NCBI GenBank assembly: GCA_036015235.1
Contig: CP107926.1
Location: 4,731,501-4,795,500, forward strand
DNA: 64,000 nucleotides
From: Streptomyces sp. NBC_00433
Lineage (GTDB): Bacteria; Actinomycetota; Actinomycetes; Streptomycetales; Streptomycetaceae
Reading direction: 5' to 3'
In this document: positions 55,156 through 64,000 of the stretch, piece after piece
Layout: the number at the start of each line of letters is the position of its first letter
How positions within the stretch are numbered: the stretch's first letter is position 1
Program-made: the position numbers and the translations under genes
The notes under the pieces: generated by a model
Told to the model about the DNA's origin: nothing
What the model saw: only the letters and a program-made list of their open reading frames with translations
Database searches by the model: none

Positions 55156-56577
55156 GTGACCGTGGACGGCGGATCGGGAATCGGAGCGAGTGGCGGCGGG
55201 GAGCTGCTTCCCGCCACCCGGCGGGCCCTGCTGCACCGGGTGGCGGTGGGCCAGAGCGAAGGGCGTACTCCCTCACTGGTCGGGGCGGTCGTGCGAGAAG
55301 GGGCGATGGTCTGGTCCGGCTCGCGCAGCATGATCGAGGGCCACGCGCCTGACGCCGACACCCAGTACCGCATCGGCTCGATCACCAAGTCCTTCGTCGC
55401 TGTGCTGGTCATGCGGCTGCGGGACGAGGGGCTGCTGGAGCTGACCGACCCGCTGAGCCGCCATCTGCCGGAAACGGCGGTGGAAGCGGGCGCGGGCGGG
55501 CCGGCCACGGCCGGGCGGCTGACGGTGGGCCAGCTGCTCAGCCACACCTCGGGCATCGCCTCCGAGACGCCGGGGCCCTGGTGGGAGCGCACCCCGGGGA
55601 CGCTGCGGCCCGAGCTGGCGGATGTGCTCGGCGCCGACCCGGTCAAGCACCCGGCGGGGCGCCGCTACCACTACTCCAACCCCGGCTTCGCCCTGCTCGG
55701 CGCCCTGGTGGAGCAGGTGCGCGGGGTGCCGTGGGGCGAGGCGCTGCAGGCCGAGGTGCTCGATCCGCTGGGCATGGCGCGGACGACGTTGCTGCCGCAG
55801 GCTCCCGCTGCCGGCGGCTTCGCCGTCCACCCGTGGGCGGATGTGATGCGGCCCGAGGCCGTACAGGACACCGGGCGGATGGCGCCTGCCGGGCAGTTGT
55901 GGTCGACGGCCGGTGATCTGGCGCGCTGGGCGGCCTTCCTGATGGCGGGGCGGGAGGGGGTGCTGGGCGCGGCGACGCTGGAGGAGATGCGGCAGCCCGC
56001 CGCGCCGCCCGAGGCCGCGGACATGGACAGCGGCTACGGGCTCGGCCTGCAGCTGGCCCGGCGCGGCGGCCGCCTGCTGGCCGGCCACACCGGTTCGATG
56101 CCCGGCTTCCTGGCAACGGTCTGGGTGAGCGTCGAGGACGGTGTCGGCGCGGTCGCGCTGACCAACGCGACCTCGGGGCCGCAGATCGGCGCCATCGCCG
56201 CCGACCTGCTGGCGATCACCGCCGACGCCGAGCCGGGACTGCCCGCCGCCTGGCGCCCCGCCGACACGCTCGCCCCGGACGTGCTGGAGCTGGCTGGCCC
56301 CTGGTATTGGGGCACCCAGGGCTTCTCGCTGCGGATCGACGCCGACGGCGGGCCGAGCCTCAAGCCGCTGACCGGCCAGGGCCGCGCCACGCGGTTCCAC
56401 GTGGAACATGACGGGACCTGGACCGGTCGCGAGGGCTACTACGCGGGCGAGACGCTGCGGGCGGTCCGCGCGGCGGACGGCTCGGTCAGCCATCTCGACC
56501 TCGGCTCCTTCGTCTTCACGCGCGAGCCCTACGAGCCGTCGGCTCCGCTGCCCGGCGGTTTTCCCGGCTGGCACTGA
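55156..56577 (+). CDS. Serine hydrolase of the class C beta-lactamase family
   Basis: A 473-residue penicillin-binding-like hydrolase. The nucleophile is Ser75 in GSITKSF with Lys78, the general base is Tyr173 in YSN, and GHTGSMPG gives the third motif. No signal peptide is visible, so it may be cytoplasmic and act as an esterase or peptidase rather than a beta-lactamase. A C-terminal lipocalin-like extension (about 380-473) follows. GTG 55156 is used. It contains parS-like site 12, and its last 62 bases overlap the convergent MFS gene. Confidence 0.87.
   Translation: MTVDGGSGIGASGGGELLPATRRALLHRVAVGQSEGRTPSLVGAVVREGAMVWSGSRSMIEGHAPDADTQYRIGSITKSFVAVLVMRLRDEGLLELTDPLSRHLPETAVEAGAGGPATAGRLTVGQLLSHTSGIASETPGPWWERTPGTLRPELADVLGADPVKHPAGRRYHYSNPGFALLGALVEQVRGVPWGEALQAEVLDPLGMARTTLLPQAPAAGGFAVHPWADVMRPEAVQDTGRMAPAGQLWSTAGDLARWAAFLMAGREGVLGAATLEEMRQPAAPPEAADMDSGYGLGLQLARRGGRLLAGHTGSMPGFLATVWVSVEDGVGAVALTNATSGPQIGAIAADLLAITADAEPGLPAAWRPADTLAPDVLELAGPWYWGTQGFSLRIDADGGPSLKPLTGQGRATRFHVEHDGTWTGREGYYAGETLRAVRAADGSVSHLDLGSFVFTREPYEPSAPLPGGFPGWH
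56394..56408. other. parS-like site 12 (inside serine hydrolase gene)
   Basis: GTTCCACGTGGAACA; 14-bp core perfect, coding RFHVEHD. Confidence 0.88.
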
Positions 56578-58057
56578 CCTCGTCGGAGGCGGCGGCCGGC
56601 ATGCCCGCCGCGCCGCCGCGTACCGGCGCCCTGAGCAGCAGGGCGGCGGCCACGGTCGCCACCGCGAGCAGGCCGGCGGCGACCAGGAAGGCCAGGTGGT
56701 AGCCGCCGGTCAGGGCCGCGGCCTGCGAGTGGCCCGCGGCGGTCAGGTGGTCGGTGCGGGCGCTGGCCAGCGCGGCGAGCACGGCCAGGCCCAGCGCGGC
56801 GCCGATCTGCTGGGCGGTGTTGAAGACGCCCGAGATCAGACCGGAGTCGGCGGGCGTGGCGTCGGACATGCCGAGTGTCATCAGGGCCGGCATCGCAAGG
56901 CCGAAGGCGGTCCCGAAGACCAGCGTCGCCGGGAGGACGTCCGTGACGTACGAGGCGTGGCCCGCGGGCACCCGGGCCAGCAGCAGGAAGCCGCCGGCGA
57001 AGAGCGCGAGGCTGGGCAGCAGCACCGCCCGCTCGCCGAAGCGGGCGCCCAGCCTGGCCGACAGCACGAGCGACATCACGCCGATGACGAGCCCGGTGGG
57101 CGCGATGGCCAGGCCGATCCGCAGCGGGTCGTAGCCCAGCACGCGCTGGAGGTAGAGGGTGACCATGAACTGGAAGCCGAAGCCGCCGGCCACCATCAGC
57201 GCCTGCACGACGTTGGCGCCGGTCACCAGCCGGGAGCGGAAGAGCCGCAGCGGCATCAGCGGCTGCGGCGCCTTGGCCTGCCGGACCAGGAAGCCGGCCA
57301 GCAGCGCCAGCGAGACCGCGCCGAAGGCGAGGGTGGACGCGGACGTCCAGCCGTGGTCGGCGGTGCCGACGATGGTGTAGACGCCCAGCATCAGGGCGGC
57401 GGTGACCAGCAGGGCGCCGGGTGCGTCGGCGCCGCGCACCGGGCTGCCCGGCTCCCCGGCGGACCCGCTGACGGACCTGCCGGCCGGCCGGTCGTCCGGC
57501 AGCAGGCGCAGGCTGAGCACGGCAGCGGCCGCGCCGATCGGCAGGTTGACGAAGAAGATCCAGTGCCAGTTCACGGCCTGGGTGAGGATGCCGCCGGCCA
57601 GCAATCCGAGCACACCGCCCGCCGACTGGACGAAGCTGTAGACGCCCATGGCCCGCCCGCGCCCGCTCGGCTCCGGATAGAGGGCGATCACCATGCCCAG
57701 GCTGACCGCGGAGACCATCGCACCGGCGGCGCCCTGGACGAAGCGGGCGGTGATCAGCAGGCCGGCAGAGTCGGCGAGGCCGCAGGCCAGCGATGCGGCG
57801 GTGAACGCGGCCAGCCCGCCGACCAGGATGCGGCGGCGCCCGATGAGGTCGCCGAGCCTGCCGGACAGCAGCAGCAGGCCGCCGAAGGCGATGAGGTAGG
57901 CGTTCACCACCCAGGCCAGGGCGGACTGGGAAAAGCCCAGGTCGCGCTGGATTGACGGCAGCGCGACGGTCACGATCGTGCCGTCCAGGATGATCATGAG
58001 GGTGCCCGCGCTGAGTACGGCGAGGGCTGCGCCGCGGGAACGGGAAGACAGTGGCAT
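56516..58057 (-). CDS. DHA2-family MFS drug exporter
   Basis: A 513-residue, 14-helix exporter of the EmrB/QacA type: TLMIILDGTIVTVALPSIQR (motif D1), GRLGDLIGRRRILVGG (motif A) and GMVSAVSLGMV-like AMVSAVSLGMVIALYP (motif C region). Proton-driven export of toxic compounds. ATG 58055-58057 follows GGAGG. A marR gene lies 100 bases upstream on the same strand, a classic regulator-pump pair. The C-terminus (beyond about 492) is hydrophilic and lies across the serine hydrolase gene's 3' end. Confidence 0.93.
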   Translation of the reverse strand: MPLSSRSRGAALAVLSAGTLMIILDGTIVTVALPSIQRDLGFSQSALAWVVNAYLIAFGGLLLLSGRLGDLIGRRRILVGGLAAFTAASLACGLADSAGLLITARFVQGAAGAMVSAVSLGMVIALYPEPSGRGRAMGVYSFVQSAGGVLGLLAGGILTQAVNWHWIFFVNLPIGAAAAVLSLRLLPDDRPAGRSVSGSAGEPGSPVRGADAPGALLVTAALMLGVYTIVGTADHGWTSASTLAFGAVSLALLAGFLVRQAKAPQPLMPLRLFRSRLVTGANVVQALMVAGGFGFQFMVTLYLQRVLGYDPLRIGLAIAPTGLVIGVMSLVLSARLGARFGERAVLLPSLALFAGGFLLLARVPAGHASYVTDVLPATLVFGTAFGLAMPALMTLGMSDATPADSGLISGVFNTAQQIGAALGLAVLAALASARTDHLTAAGHSQAAALTGGYHLAFLVAAGLLAVATVAAALLLRAPVRGGAAGMPAAASDEVSASRENRRAAEPTARRARA

Positions 58058-58157
58058 GAGGTCGCCTCCTGGCGGATGGATTGCCAGGACTGACCGTAGC
58101 AGAAGGTTTTGTTGAAGACTATCTATTACGGGCTTACGCAGTCCGTCCCTGTGCCGC

Positions 58158-58670
58158 TCACTGCCGGGCCTGCCGCGGGCGGCGCACCCCCTGGACGCCT
58201 TCCGGGGAGTCGGCCGGCGCCGCGAGATGCCCGGTGGCCAGCCGGTTCAGCGCCGAGACGAAGGCCGAGCGCTCCGGCTCGGGCAGCGCGCCCAGGACGT
58301 CTTCGTGCACCCGGTCGACGATCTCCTGCCCTGCTGCCGCCACGTCCGCGCCCGCCGCGGTCACCCGGATGATGCGCGCCCTGCGGTCGGTCGCCGACGG
58401 CACCCGCTGGGCGAGACCGGCCCGCTCCAACTGGTCGACGGTCACCACCATCGTCGTCTTGTCCAGGTCGGACAGCTCGGCGAGCTGCGCCTGCGTCCGC
58501 TCGGTCTGCGCGGCATGTGCCAGCACGCAGTGCGCCCGCGGCGACATGCCGATCTCGGCGAGGGCGGCCGTCATCTGCGTGGTCAGCACGTGGGCGGTGT
58601 GCTGGAGCAGGAACGACAGGTCGGCGGAGCCGGCGTCCTGCGAGGGTGCGAGGGCGGAATCCGTGGTCAT
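58158..58670 (-). CDS. MarR family regulator
   Basis: A 170-residue winged-helix repressor. Core: HVLTTQMTAALAEIGMSPRA, QAQLAELSDLDKTTMVVTVD (recognition helix) and RRARIIRVTAAGADV (wing with the DR-R signature, ATDRRAR). It probably represses the pump behind it and itself. ATG 58668-58670. The 100-base spacer to the pump has an A+T-rich patch (58107-58130), where an operator might lie, but I see no clean palindrome. Confidence 0.9.
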   Translation of the reverse strand: MTTDSALAPSQDAGSADLSFLLQHTAHVLTTQMTAALAEIGMSPRAHCVLAHAAQTERTQAQLAELSDLDKTTMVVTVDQLERAGLAQRVPSATDRRARIIRVTAAGADVAAAGQEIVDRVHEDVLGALPEPERSAFVSALNRLATGHLAAPADSPEGVQGVRRPRQARQ

Positions 58671-58690
58671 GCGTCGAGGGTAGCAAGATA

Positions 58691-58721
58691 GGTCCGCTAC
58701 GGGACGATCCCGTAGCGGACC
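58691..58721 (-). terminator. Terminator after Nudix gene
   Basis: GGTCCGCTACGGGA and TCCCGTAGCGGACC, 14-bp perfect stem with 3-nt loop, between the Nudix stop and the marR start. Confidence 0.8.
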
Positions 58722-58785
58722 TCATACGCGCGGTCGCGGGGCTCGGCGCGCGCCCGGGACCTCGCGCGCCGCATTCGCCCGCCGC

Positions 58786-59298
58786 TCAGCCCAGCTCGGG
58801 CCCGAGCAGTCCGAGCACGCCCTCGATATTGGCGTCCAGGTAGTGCCGCAGGGTCAGCGGCACGATGCCCACCGAGGCGATGCCCATCCTGCTGAACGGC
58901 ACCCGCACCACCTCGTAGTCCCCGCAGGGGTCGTCCACCTCGGGACCGTGCCGCCGGTCGAGATCCATCGACTCCAGCCGGCAGGCGAAGAAGAACTGCA
59001 CCTTCACGCCGTGCGAACCGTCGTCCGAGATGTGCTCGACGGTGTCGACGAAGGCGGGCACCACGTCGGTGATCTTGGCGCCCAGCTCCTCGTCGATCTC
59101 GCGGTGCAGGGCGGCGACGACACCGGCGTCGTCGTCCTCGACGCCACCGCCGGGCGTGACCCAGTAGGGCGCCATGCCGGGCTTGGTGCGCTTGATCAGG
59201 ACGAGCTGGTCACCGTCGAAGACCAGGGCTCGGGCGGTGCGCTTGACCACCGGGCGGGTGGCGGGGCTGGGCTGTGGATCCGGGGGCATGCCAGACAT
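58786..59298 (-). CDS. Nudix hydrolase
   Basis: A 170-residue protein with a Nudix fold. The box reads GGVEDDDAGVVAALHREIDEELGA: the REIDEELG half is intact, but the first Glu of Gx5E is Ala. It likely still hydrolyses a nucleoside diphosphate derivative, since the metal-binding half is present. ATG 59296-59298 chosen; ATG 59287-59289 is an alternative. Substrate not predictable. Confidence 0.85.
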   Translation of the reverse strand: MSGMPPDPQPSPATRPVVKRTARALVFDGDQLVLIKRTKPGMAPYWVTPGGGVEDDDAGVVAALHREIDEELGAKITDVVPAFVDTVEHISDDGSHGVKVQFFFACRLESMDLDRRHGPEVDDPCGDYEVVRVPFSRMGIASVGIVPLTLRHYLDANIEGVLGLLGPELG

Positions 59299-59354
59299 CT
59301 GCCGCGGTCGGCCCGGGGGCAAACGTGCCCGCGGCCGTCAATCGAAGCGCGGGA

Positions 59355-59390
59355 CCGGGCTGTGCGCGCCCTGTGAGCACGCACGCCCGG
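59355..59390 (-). terminator. Candidate terminator after PLP enzyme gene
   Basis: CCGGGCTGTGCG pairs with CGCACGCCCGG with one bulged base, 28 bases beyond the stop codon. Confidence 0.5.
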
Positions 59391-59417
59391 CCCGTGTCCG
59401 TAAGGCGCCCGCGGCCG

Positions 59418-60620
59418 TCACCGCGTCGCCGCCGCGTCCAGCGCGCCCAGCACGTCGGCCACGATGTCGTCGGGGTCCTCGATGCCCACCGAGAAGCGGA
59501 CGAAGCCCGGCGGCACGGCGTCGCCGCCCCAGCGGGCCCGGCGCTCCGCGGTGCTCTGGATGCTGCCGAAGCTGGTGGCCTCCGACGTCATCCGCAGCGC
59601 GGCCAGGAAGCGCTCGGCGTGCGCCCGGTCGGGCAGGGTGAAGGACACCACACACCCGAAGCGGCGCATCTGCCGGGTGGCCACCTCGTGCGAGGGGTCG
59701 GTCGGCAGCCCCGGGTGCCGCAGATCACTCACTTCGGGGCGTTTGAGCAATGCCGTGGCAAGAGCCACGGCATTCGTCGACTGCCGGTCCACGCGCAGAG
59801 CGAAGGTCGCGATCGACCGGTGCGCGAGCCAGGCCTCCATCGGCCCGGGAATGGCGCCGACCGTCTTGCGCCAGTACCGCACGCCTGCGGCCAGATCCGG
59901 GTCCCTGGTGCTGACATAGCCGAGCAGCAGGTCGCCGTGGCCGCTGAGCGCCTTGGTGCCGCTGGCCACCGAGAAGTCCGCGCCCAGCGAGAGCGGCCGC
60001 TGTCCCAGCGGAGTGGCAAGGGTGTTGTCGACGGCGACCAGCGCGCCCGTCGCATGGGCGGCGTCCGCCAGCCGCCGGATGTCGCACACGTCGAGCCCGG
60101 GATTGGAGGGCGTCTCCAGCCACACCAGCGAGACGCCCTCCATCGCGGCCAGCTGGGCGTCGCCCGCGGTCGGCGCGAGCCGCACGGTCACGCCGTACGA
60201 CTCCAGGCGCTCGCGCAGCGCGCGCGTCGTCTGGTAGCTGTCCGACGGCAGCAGGACCGTCTGCCCGGCCTTCACCTGCGACAGCAGCACCGCGGCGACG
60301 GCCGCCATGCCCGAGGCGAAGACCGCGGTGCCGACCTCGGGGTCGCCCGGCGCCTCCAGCTCCGAGATCGCCTGCTCCAGGCGCTCCCAGGTCGGATTGT
60401 CGTCCCGGCCGTAGACGTAGGGCCCGGTCGGTTCACCGGGCAGGTGGTAATGCGAGACGAAGACCGGTCCGGGCAGCGACGGCTCGTACGCCGTCGACGG
60501 CGGCCGGCCCGCGTGCACGCTGCGCGTACTGTCGCCGGGACCGCCGTCCGCGGTCCCGCCGTGCTGCTCGCTGCCCCCCGGTCCCCCGGGAGATTCCGTG
60601 CCCCCCTGAGCGCCGGTCAC
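59418..60620 (-). CDS. Cys/Met metabolism PLP enzyme (trans-sulfuration type)
   Basis: A 400-residue fold-type I PLP protein like cystathionine gamma-lyase or gamma-synthase. GTG 60618-60620 overlaps the holin-like stop by 4 bases (GTGA), and the first ~45 residues are Gly/Pro-rich. Features: YVYGRDDNPTWERLEQAIS, FASGMAAVAAVLLSQ, and the PLP lysine Lys223 in VASGTKALSGHGDL. Lyase and synthase cannot be told apart from sequence alone. Confidence 0.88.
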   Translation of the reverse strand: MTGAQGGTESPGGPGGSEQHGGTADGGPGDSTRSVHAGRPPSTAYEPSLPGPVFVSHYHLPGEPTGPYVYGRDDNPTWERLEQAISELEAPGDPEVGTAVFASGMAAVAAVLLSQVKAGQTVLLPSDSYQTTRALRERLESYGVTVRLAPTAGDAQLAAMEGVSLVWLETPSNPGLDVCDIRRLADAAHATGALVAVDNTLATPLGQRPLSLGADFSVASGTKALSGHGDLLLGYVSTRDPDLAAGVRYWRKTVGAIPGPMEAWLAHRSIATFALRVDRQSTNAVALATALLKRPEVSDLRHPGLPTDPSHEVATRQMRRFGCVVSFTLPDRAHAERFLAALRMTSEATSFGSIQSTAERRARWGGDAVPPGFVRFSVGIEDPDDIVADVLGALDAAATR

Positions 60621-60994
60621 TCGTCGTCCGGCAGGACGACGTGCAGGGCCCAGGACACGACGCTGACGATCAGGCCGCCGACCACCGCGGTCCAGAAGCC
60701 GTGCACATGGAAGTCCAGGTCCAGCTTGCCCGCCAGCCACGACGTCAGGAGCAGCATCAGGGCGTTCACCACCAGCGTGATCAGCCCCAGGGTGAGGATG
60801 AACAGCGGGAAGGACAGCACCTTGACGATCGGCTTCACCAGCCAGTTCACGACGCCGAAGACCAGGGCGACCAATATCAGGCTCAGCACCTTGCGCGACG
60901 TGGAGTCGCCGGTGAGGGTGATGTCCTTGATCACCCAGGTGGCGACGCCGAGGGCCCCGGCGTTCGCCAGCGTTTTGACGATGAAATTCTTCAT
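60617..60994 (-). CDS. Phage-holin-IV-like membrane protein
   Basis: A 125-residue protein with four helices, of the mycobacterial 4TMS 'phage holin' family PF04020. It has VLSLILVALVFGVVNWLVKP and VLSFPLFILTLGLITLVVNA, the family signatures, and a DFHVHGFWTAVVGG end. Not a phage gene in this context: the family is widespread on actinobacterial chromosomes with no known function. ATG 60992-60994; no phage genes are near. Confidence 0.85.
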   Translation of the reverse strand: MKNFIVKTLANAGALGVATWVIKDITLTGDSTSRKVLSLILVALVFGVVNWLVKPIVKVLSFPLFILTLGLITLVVNALMLLLTSWLAGKLDLDFHVHGFWTAVVGGLIVSVVSWALHVVLPDDE

Positions 60995-61072
60995 GGTGTG
61001 ATCGTCGCAGACCTGATCAGCAGAACAAGAGACCGAACAGAACCGTAGCCCGACCGCAGCGGAGGAGTGGCC

Positions 61073-61390
61073 ATGAAGGTGTTCCGGCTGGACGACCTGG
61101 ACGCGGAACGGGCCGCGAACCAGGGCGCTTACCTGCGCTTTCTCAAGGAACGCACCATGTCGGCCGGGCTTTACGCGCTCAAGGCGGGCGAGAGCGACCC
61201 GCAGCAGCCGCACGCCCAGGACGAGGTCTACCTCGTCGTCAGCGGCCGGGCCGCGATCACCGTGGGTGAGGAGACGACGACCGTCGCGCGCGGCAGCGTG
61301 GTCTACGTGCCGGCCGGCACCGCGCACCGCTTCCACCACGTCACCGAGGATCTCAGGGTCATGGTGGTCTTCTCCCCGCCGGAGCCCTAG
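61073..61390 (+). CDS. Cupin domain protein
   Basis: A 105-residue single-domain cupin. Metal-type residues lie in QQPHAQDEVYLVVSGRAAI (motif 1, with His and Glu) and PAGTAHRFHHV (motif 2). ATG 61073 is preferred to GTG 61067 because GGAGGAG (61061-61067) would overlap the latter. Ligand unknown. Divergent from the holin-like gene. Confidence 0.87.
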   Translation: MKVFRLDDLDAERAANQGAYLRFLKERTMSAGLYALKAGESDPQQPHAQDEVYLVVSGRAAITVGEETTTVARGSVVYVPAGTAHRFHHVTEDLRVMVVFSPPEP

Positions 61391-61519
61391 GGGTGCCTTC
61401 AGGGTCGTATCCGGCGTCCGGGGCCTCCGCTCGGGGCAGGAGTGGCCCTACAGTCGAAGTATCGGCGGAAGAACCGCCGGACCGACCCGGGTGCGGGGAC
61501 GAAGGAGAGTCAAGGCGTC

Positions 61520-61744
61520 ATGGACAAGCTGCTGAAGGGCCTGCCGTGGTGGGTCAAGTGGGTCGCCGTCCCGGTGATCGCGCTGGTGGTCTTCGGTTCT
61601 CTGGTCGCGGCCCTGGTGAGCTTCGTGATCGGCCTGCTGTTCAAGGTGGTCGTGTTCGTGATCCTGGTCGGGGCGCTGGTCCTGGTCGTGAAGCGCGTCA
61701 CGTCGGGCGGGTCGTCCTCGAAGTCGTCGAAGCGCGATTGGTGA
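61520..61744 (+). CDS. DUF5326 family small membrane protein
   Basis: A 74-residue protein: a short amphipathic start MDKLLKGLPWWVKW, then two helices (VAVPVIALVVFGSLVAALV and FVIGLLFKVVVFVILVGALV) and a Ser/Lys tail. This matches streptomycete DUF5326, function unknown. GAAGGAG precedes ATG 61520. Usually found beside the cupin gene. Confidence 0.82.
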   Translation: MDKLLKGLPWWVKWVAVPVIALVVFGSLVAALVSFVIGLLFKVVVFVILVGALVLVVKRVTSGGSSSKSSKRDW

Positions 61745-61777
61745 GGGCCGCCGCGCCCCCCGCCCGTTCACTTCCCT

Positions 61778-61807
61778 CGCCGCCGGTGGCCCCCGCCACC
61801 GGCGGCG
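61778..61807 (+). terminator. Terminator after DUF5326 gene
   Basis: CGCCGCCGGTGGC and GCCACCGGCGGCG, 13-bp perfect stem with CCCC loop. Confidence 0.8.
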
Positions 61808-61875
61808 ACTGCACGTGCGGGGCCGCCGCGTGCCGGTCCCGCGGCGGGCGCGGAATCCGCGGGCCGCTGCCGGCC

Positions 61876-62368
61876 CCGTAGAGCTTGCGCCGGCTCGCGC
61901 CCGGGTCGGCGTCCTTGAGCTCCCACACCGCGGCGACCCGGGTGACCGTCACGTCGTCCAGCACACCGAGTGAGCCGATGATCACACCGGCGAGCAGGAC
62001 GCCCTTAATCCGGATCCCCCCGCCGGCAGCGCCGGCGGGAAGCCGCGCTGCACATCGGTGACCGAATAGCGCAGGCCGGGCGGCGCCGTGGGCGCGTAGG
62101 CCAGGACGACGCCCTCGCCCGCCGTGTAGCGGCGGGTCTGGTCGGGCTGCACGACCTCGGTGGAGGCCGTGCCCTTGTCGGGCCCCGAGGCCACCTCGAT
62201 CGTCGCCTTCTGGCACGCGTCACCTGCCGGCGTCCCCGCCGCGCCGGTGTGCGTGGCCGTGTGCGCCGGCGTGGCCATGTGCGTCGGCTCGGCCATATAC
62301 GCCGCCGTTGCCTGCGCCGGCCTGGTGCGGGATGTCGCCGCCGGTCGGCGGGCGGTGCGCGTGCTCAT
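61876..62368 (-). pseudogene. Broken yibE/F-type membrane protein gene
   Basis: Two pieces of a YibE/F protein lie close together in different frames. The first (ATG 62368) runs MSTRTARRPAATSRTR to GEGVVLAYAPTAPPG and LRYSVTDVQR, matching the N-terminal extracytoplasmic part. After a short GC-rich inverted repeat near 62022-62042 the frame changes, and KGVLLAGVIIGSLGVLDDV, then VTVTRVAAVWELKDADPG and KLYGA follow: the middle membrane part. About 200 residues between the pieces and the whole C-terminus are missing. I infer a decayed gene. Confidence 0.8.
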
Positions 62369-62452
62369 GGGGGGAGTCCGCGGGCCGATCATCGCAAGGG
62401 CCCCTGGTGCCTGTATGTACCCAACCGCTACCGTTGGGGCCACCTTTGCAAA

Positions 62453-62568
62453 CGCGGGAGCTCGGAGCACCGGGCTGAGAGGGCGCTGAAAGCGGAAGCG
62501 GCATCACGCCGACGCGACAGCTGCGCCGACCGACGAACCTGTTACCGGGTAATGCCGGCGTAGGGAGT
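62453..62568 (+). promoter_or_regulatory. TPP riboswitch upstream of thiC
   Basis: The THI-element signatures are in order: GGAGCACCGGGCTGAGAGG at 62464-62482, then CGACGAACCTG at 62530-62540, and CCGGGTAATGCCGGCGTAGG (62545-62564). It ends 8 bases before the thiC start, so it should control translation start: thiamine diphosphate hides the ribosome site (TAGGGAGTAGG). Confidence 0.95.
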
Positions 62569-62575
62569 AGGTCTC

Positions 62576-64000
<1,425 letters not shown>

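Noticed and set aside
55156..56577. Beta-lactam resistance gene
   Set aside because: Has the SxxK/YxN motifs but no signal peptide and a long C-terminal extension, so a general serine hydrolase is more likely.
58081..58130. MarR operator in front of the MFS gene
   Set aside because: An A+T-rich patch is present, but no clear inverted repeat could be shown.
60617..60994. Prophage, from the 'phage holin' label
   Set aside because: The family is a common chromosomal membrane protein; no integrase, capsid, lysin or att repeats are visible.

Overview
The window is about 71-73% GC by eye and carries the chromosomal origin core of a streptomycete-type actinobacterium (Streptomyces or a close relative such as Kitasatospora, Streptacidiphilus or Actinacidiphila). 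The evidence is the gene order gyrA-gyrB-dciA-recF-gnd-dnaN-oriC-dnaA-rpmH-rnpA-yidD-yidC-khpB-rsmG-parA-parB, a DnaA with a very long Arg/Asp-rich domain II, many GTG and TTG starts, actinobacterial families such as DLW-39, DUF3566, DUF6049 and DUF5326, and a dense set of parS palindromes. The species cannot be fixed from sequence alone.

Layout. 1-3.6 kb: a truncated secreted VWA protein, the tiny DLW-39 gene, a decayed NACHT-ATPase remnant, tRNA-Ile and DUF3566. 3.6-12.5 kb (minus strand, away from oriC): gyrA, gyrB, dciA, recF, gnd and dnaN. 12.5-13.2 kb: oriC with about twenty DnaA-box-like 9-mers. 13.2-15.4 kb: dnaA and the divergent, DnaA-box-bearing dnaA/rpmH promoter region. 15.4-22.1 kb (plus strand): rpmH, rnpA, yidD, yidC, khpB, rsmG, parA, parB and a GNAT gene. 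22.2-32 kb (minus strand): a block matching the Mycobacterium tuberculosis Rv3909-Rv3914 order, namely DUF6049, murJ, pseudokinase, sigM, anti-sigma, trxB and trxA. 32-36.8 kb: tRNA nucleotidyltransferase, an MFS exporter, and a padR-ino1 pair under a clear PadR-type palindrome. 37-44 kb: a class A PBP, a GT87 glycosyltransferase, and an alanine-racemase-like gene with femX. 44-50 kb: rpsF-ssb-rpsR-rplI behind an S6:S18-type leader, a MATE pump, dnaB with its own DnaA-box cluster, and a DinB-fold gene. 50-64 kb is more accessory: a 1243-residue GH3 glycosidase with three discoidin domains and a clear promoter with LacI/CebR-like operators, a methyltransferase, a serine hydrolase, marR-MFS, Nudix, a trans-sulfuration PLP enzyme, a holin-like protein, a cupin, DUF5326, a broken yibE/F gene, and thiC (cut by the window edge) behind a TPP riboswitch.

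How the genes fit together: the centre is a replication, segregation and envelope module. DnaA, DnaN, DciA, DnaB, SSB, RecF and gyrase replicate the chromosome. ParA, ParB and the parS sites segregate it. MurJ, its pseudokinase partner, PBP, FemX and YidC build the envelope. SigM, its zinc-finger anti-sigma and the thioredoxin pair probably form a redox-sensing unit. I did not find a convincing new defence or mobile system. The most interesting signals are regulatory and evolutionary: the one-sided parS array that enters coding genes, a near-perfect 417-bp tandem duplication that copies a parS site, DnaA-box clusters at dnaB and parA, and two decaying genes.
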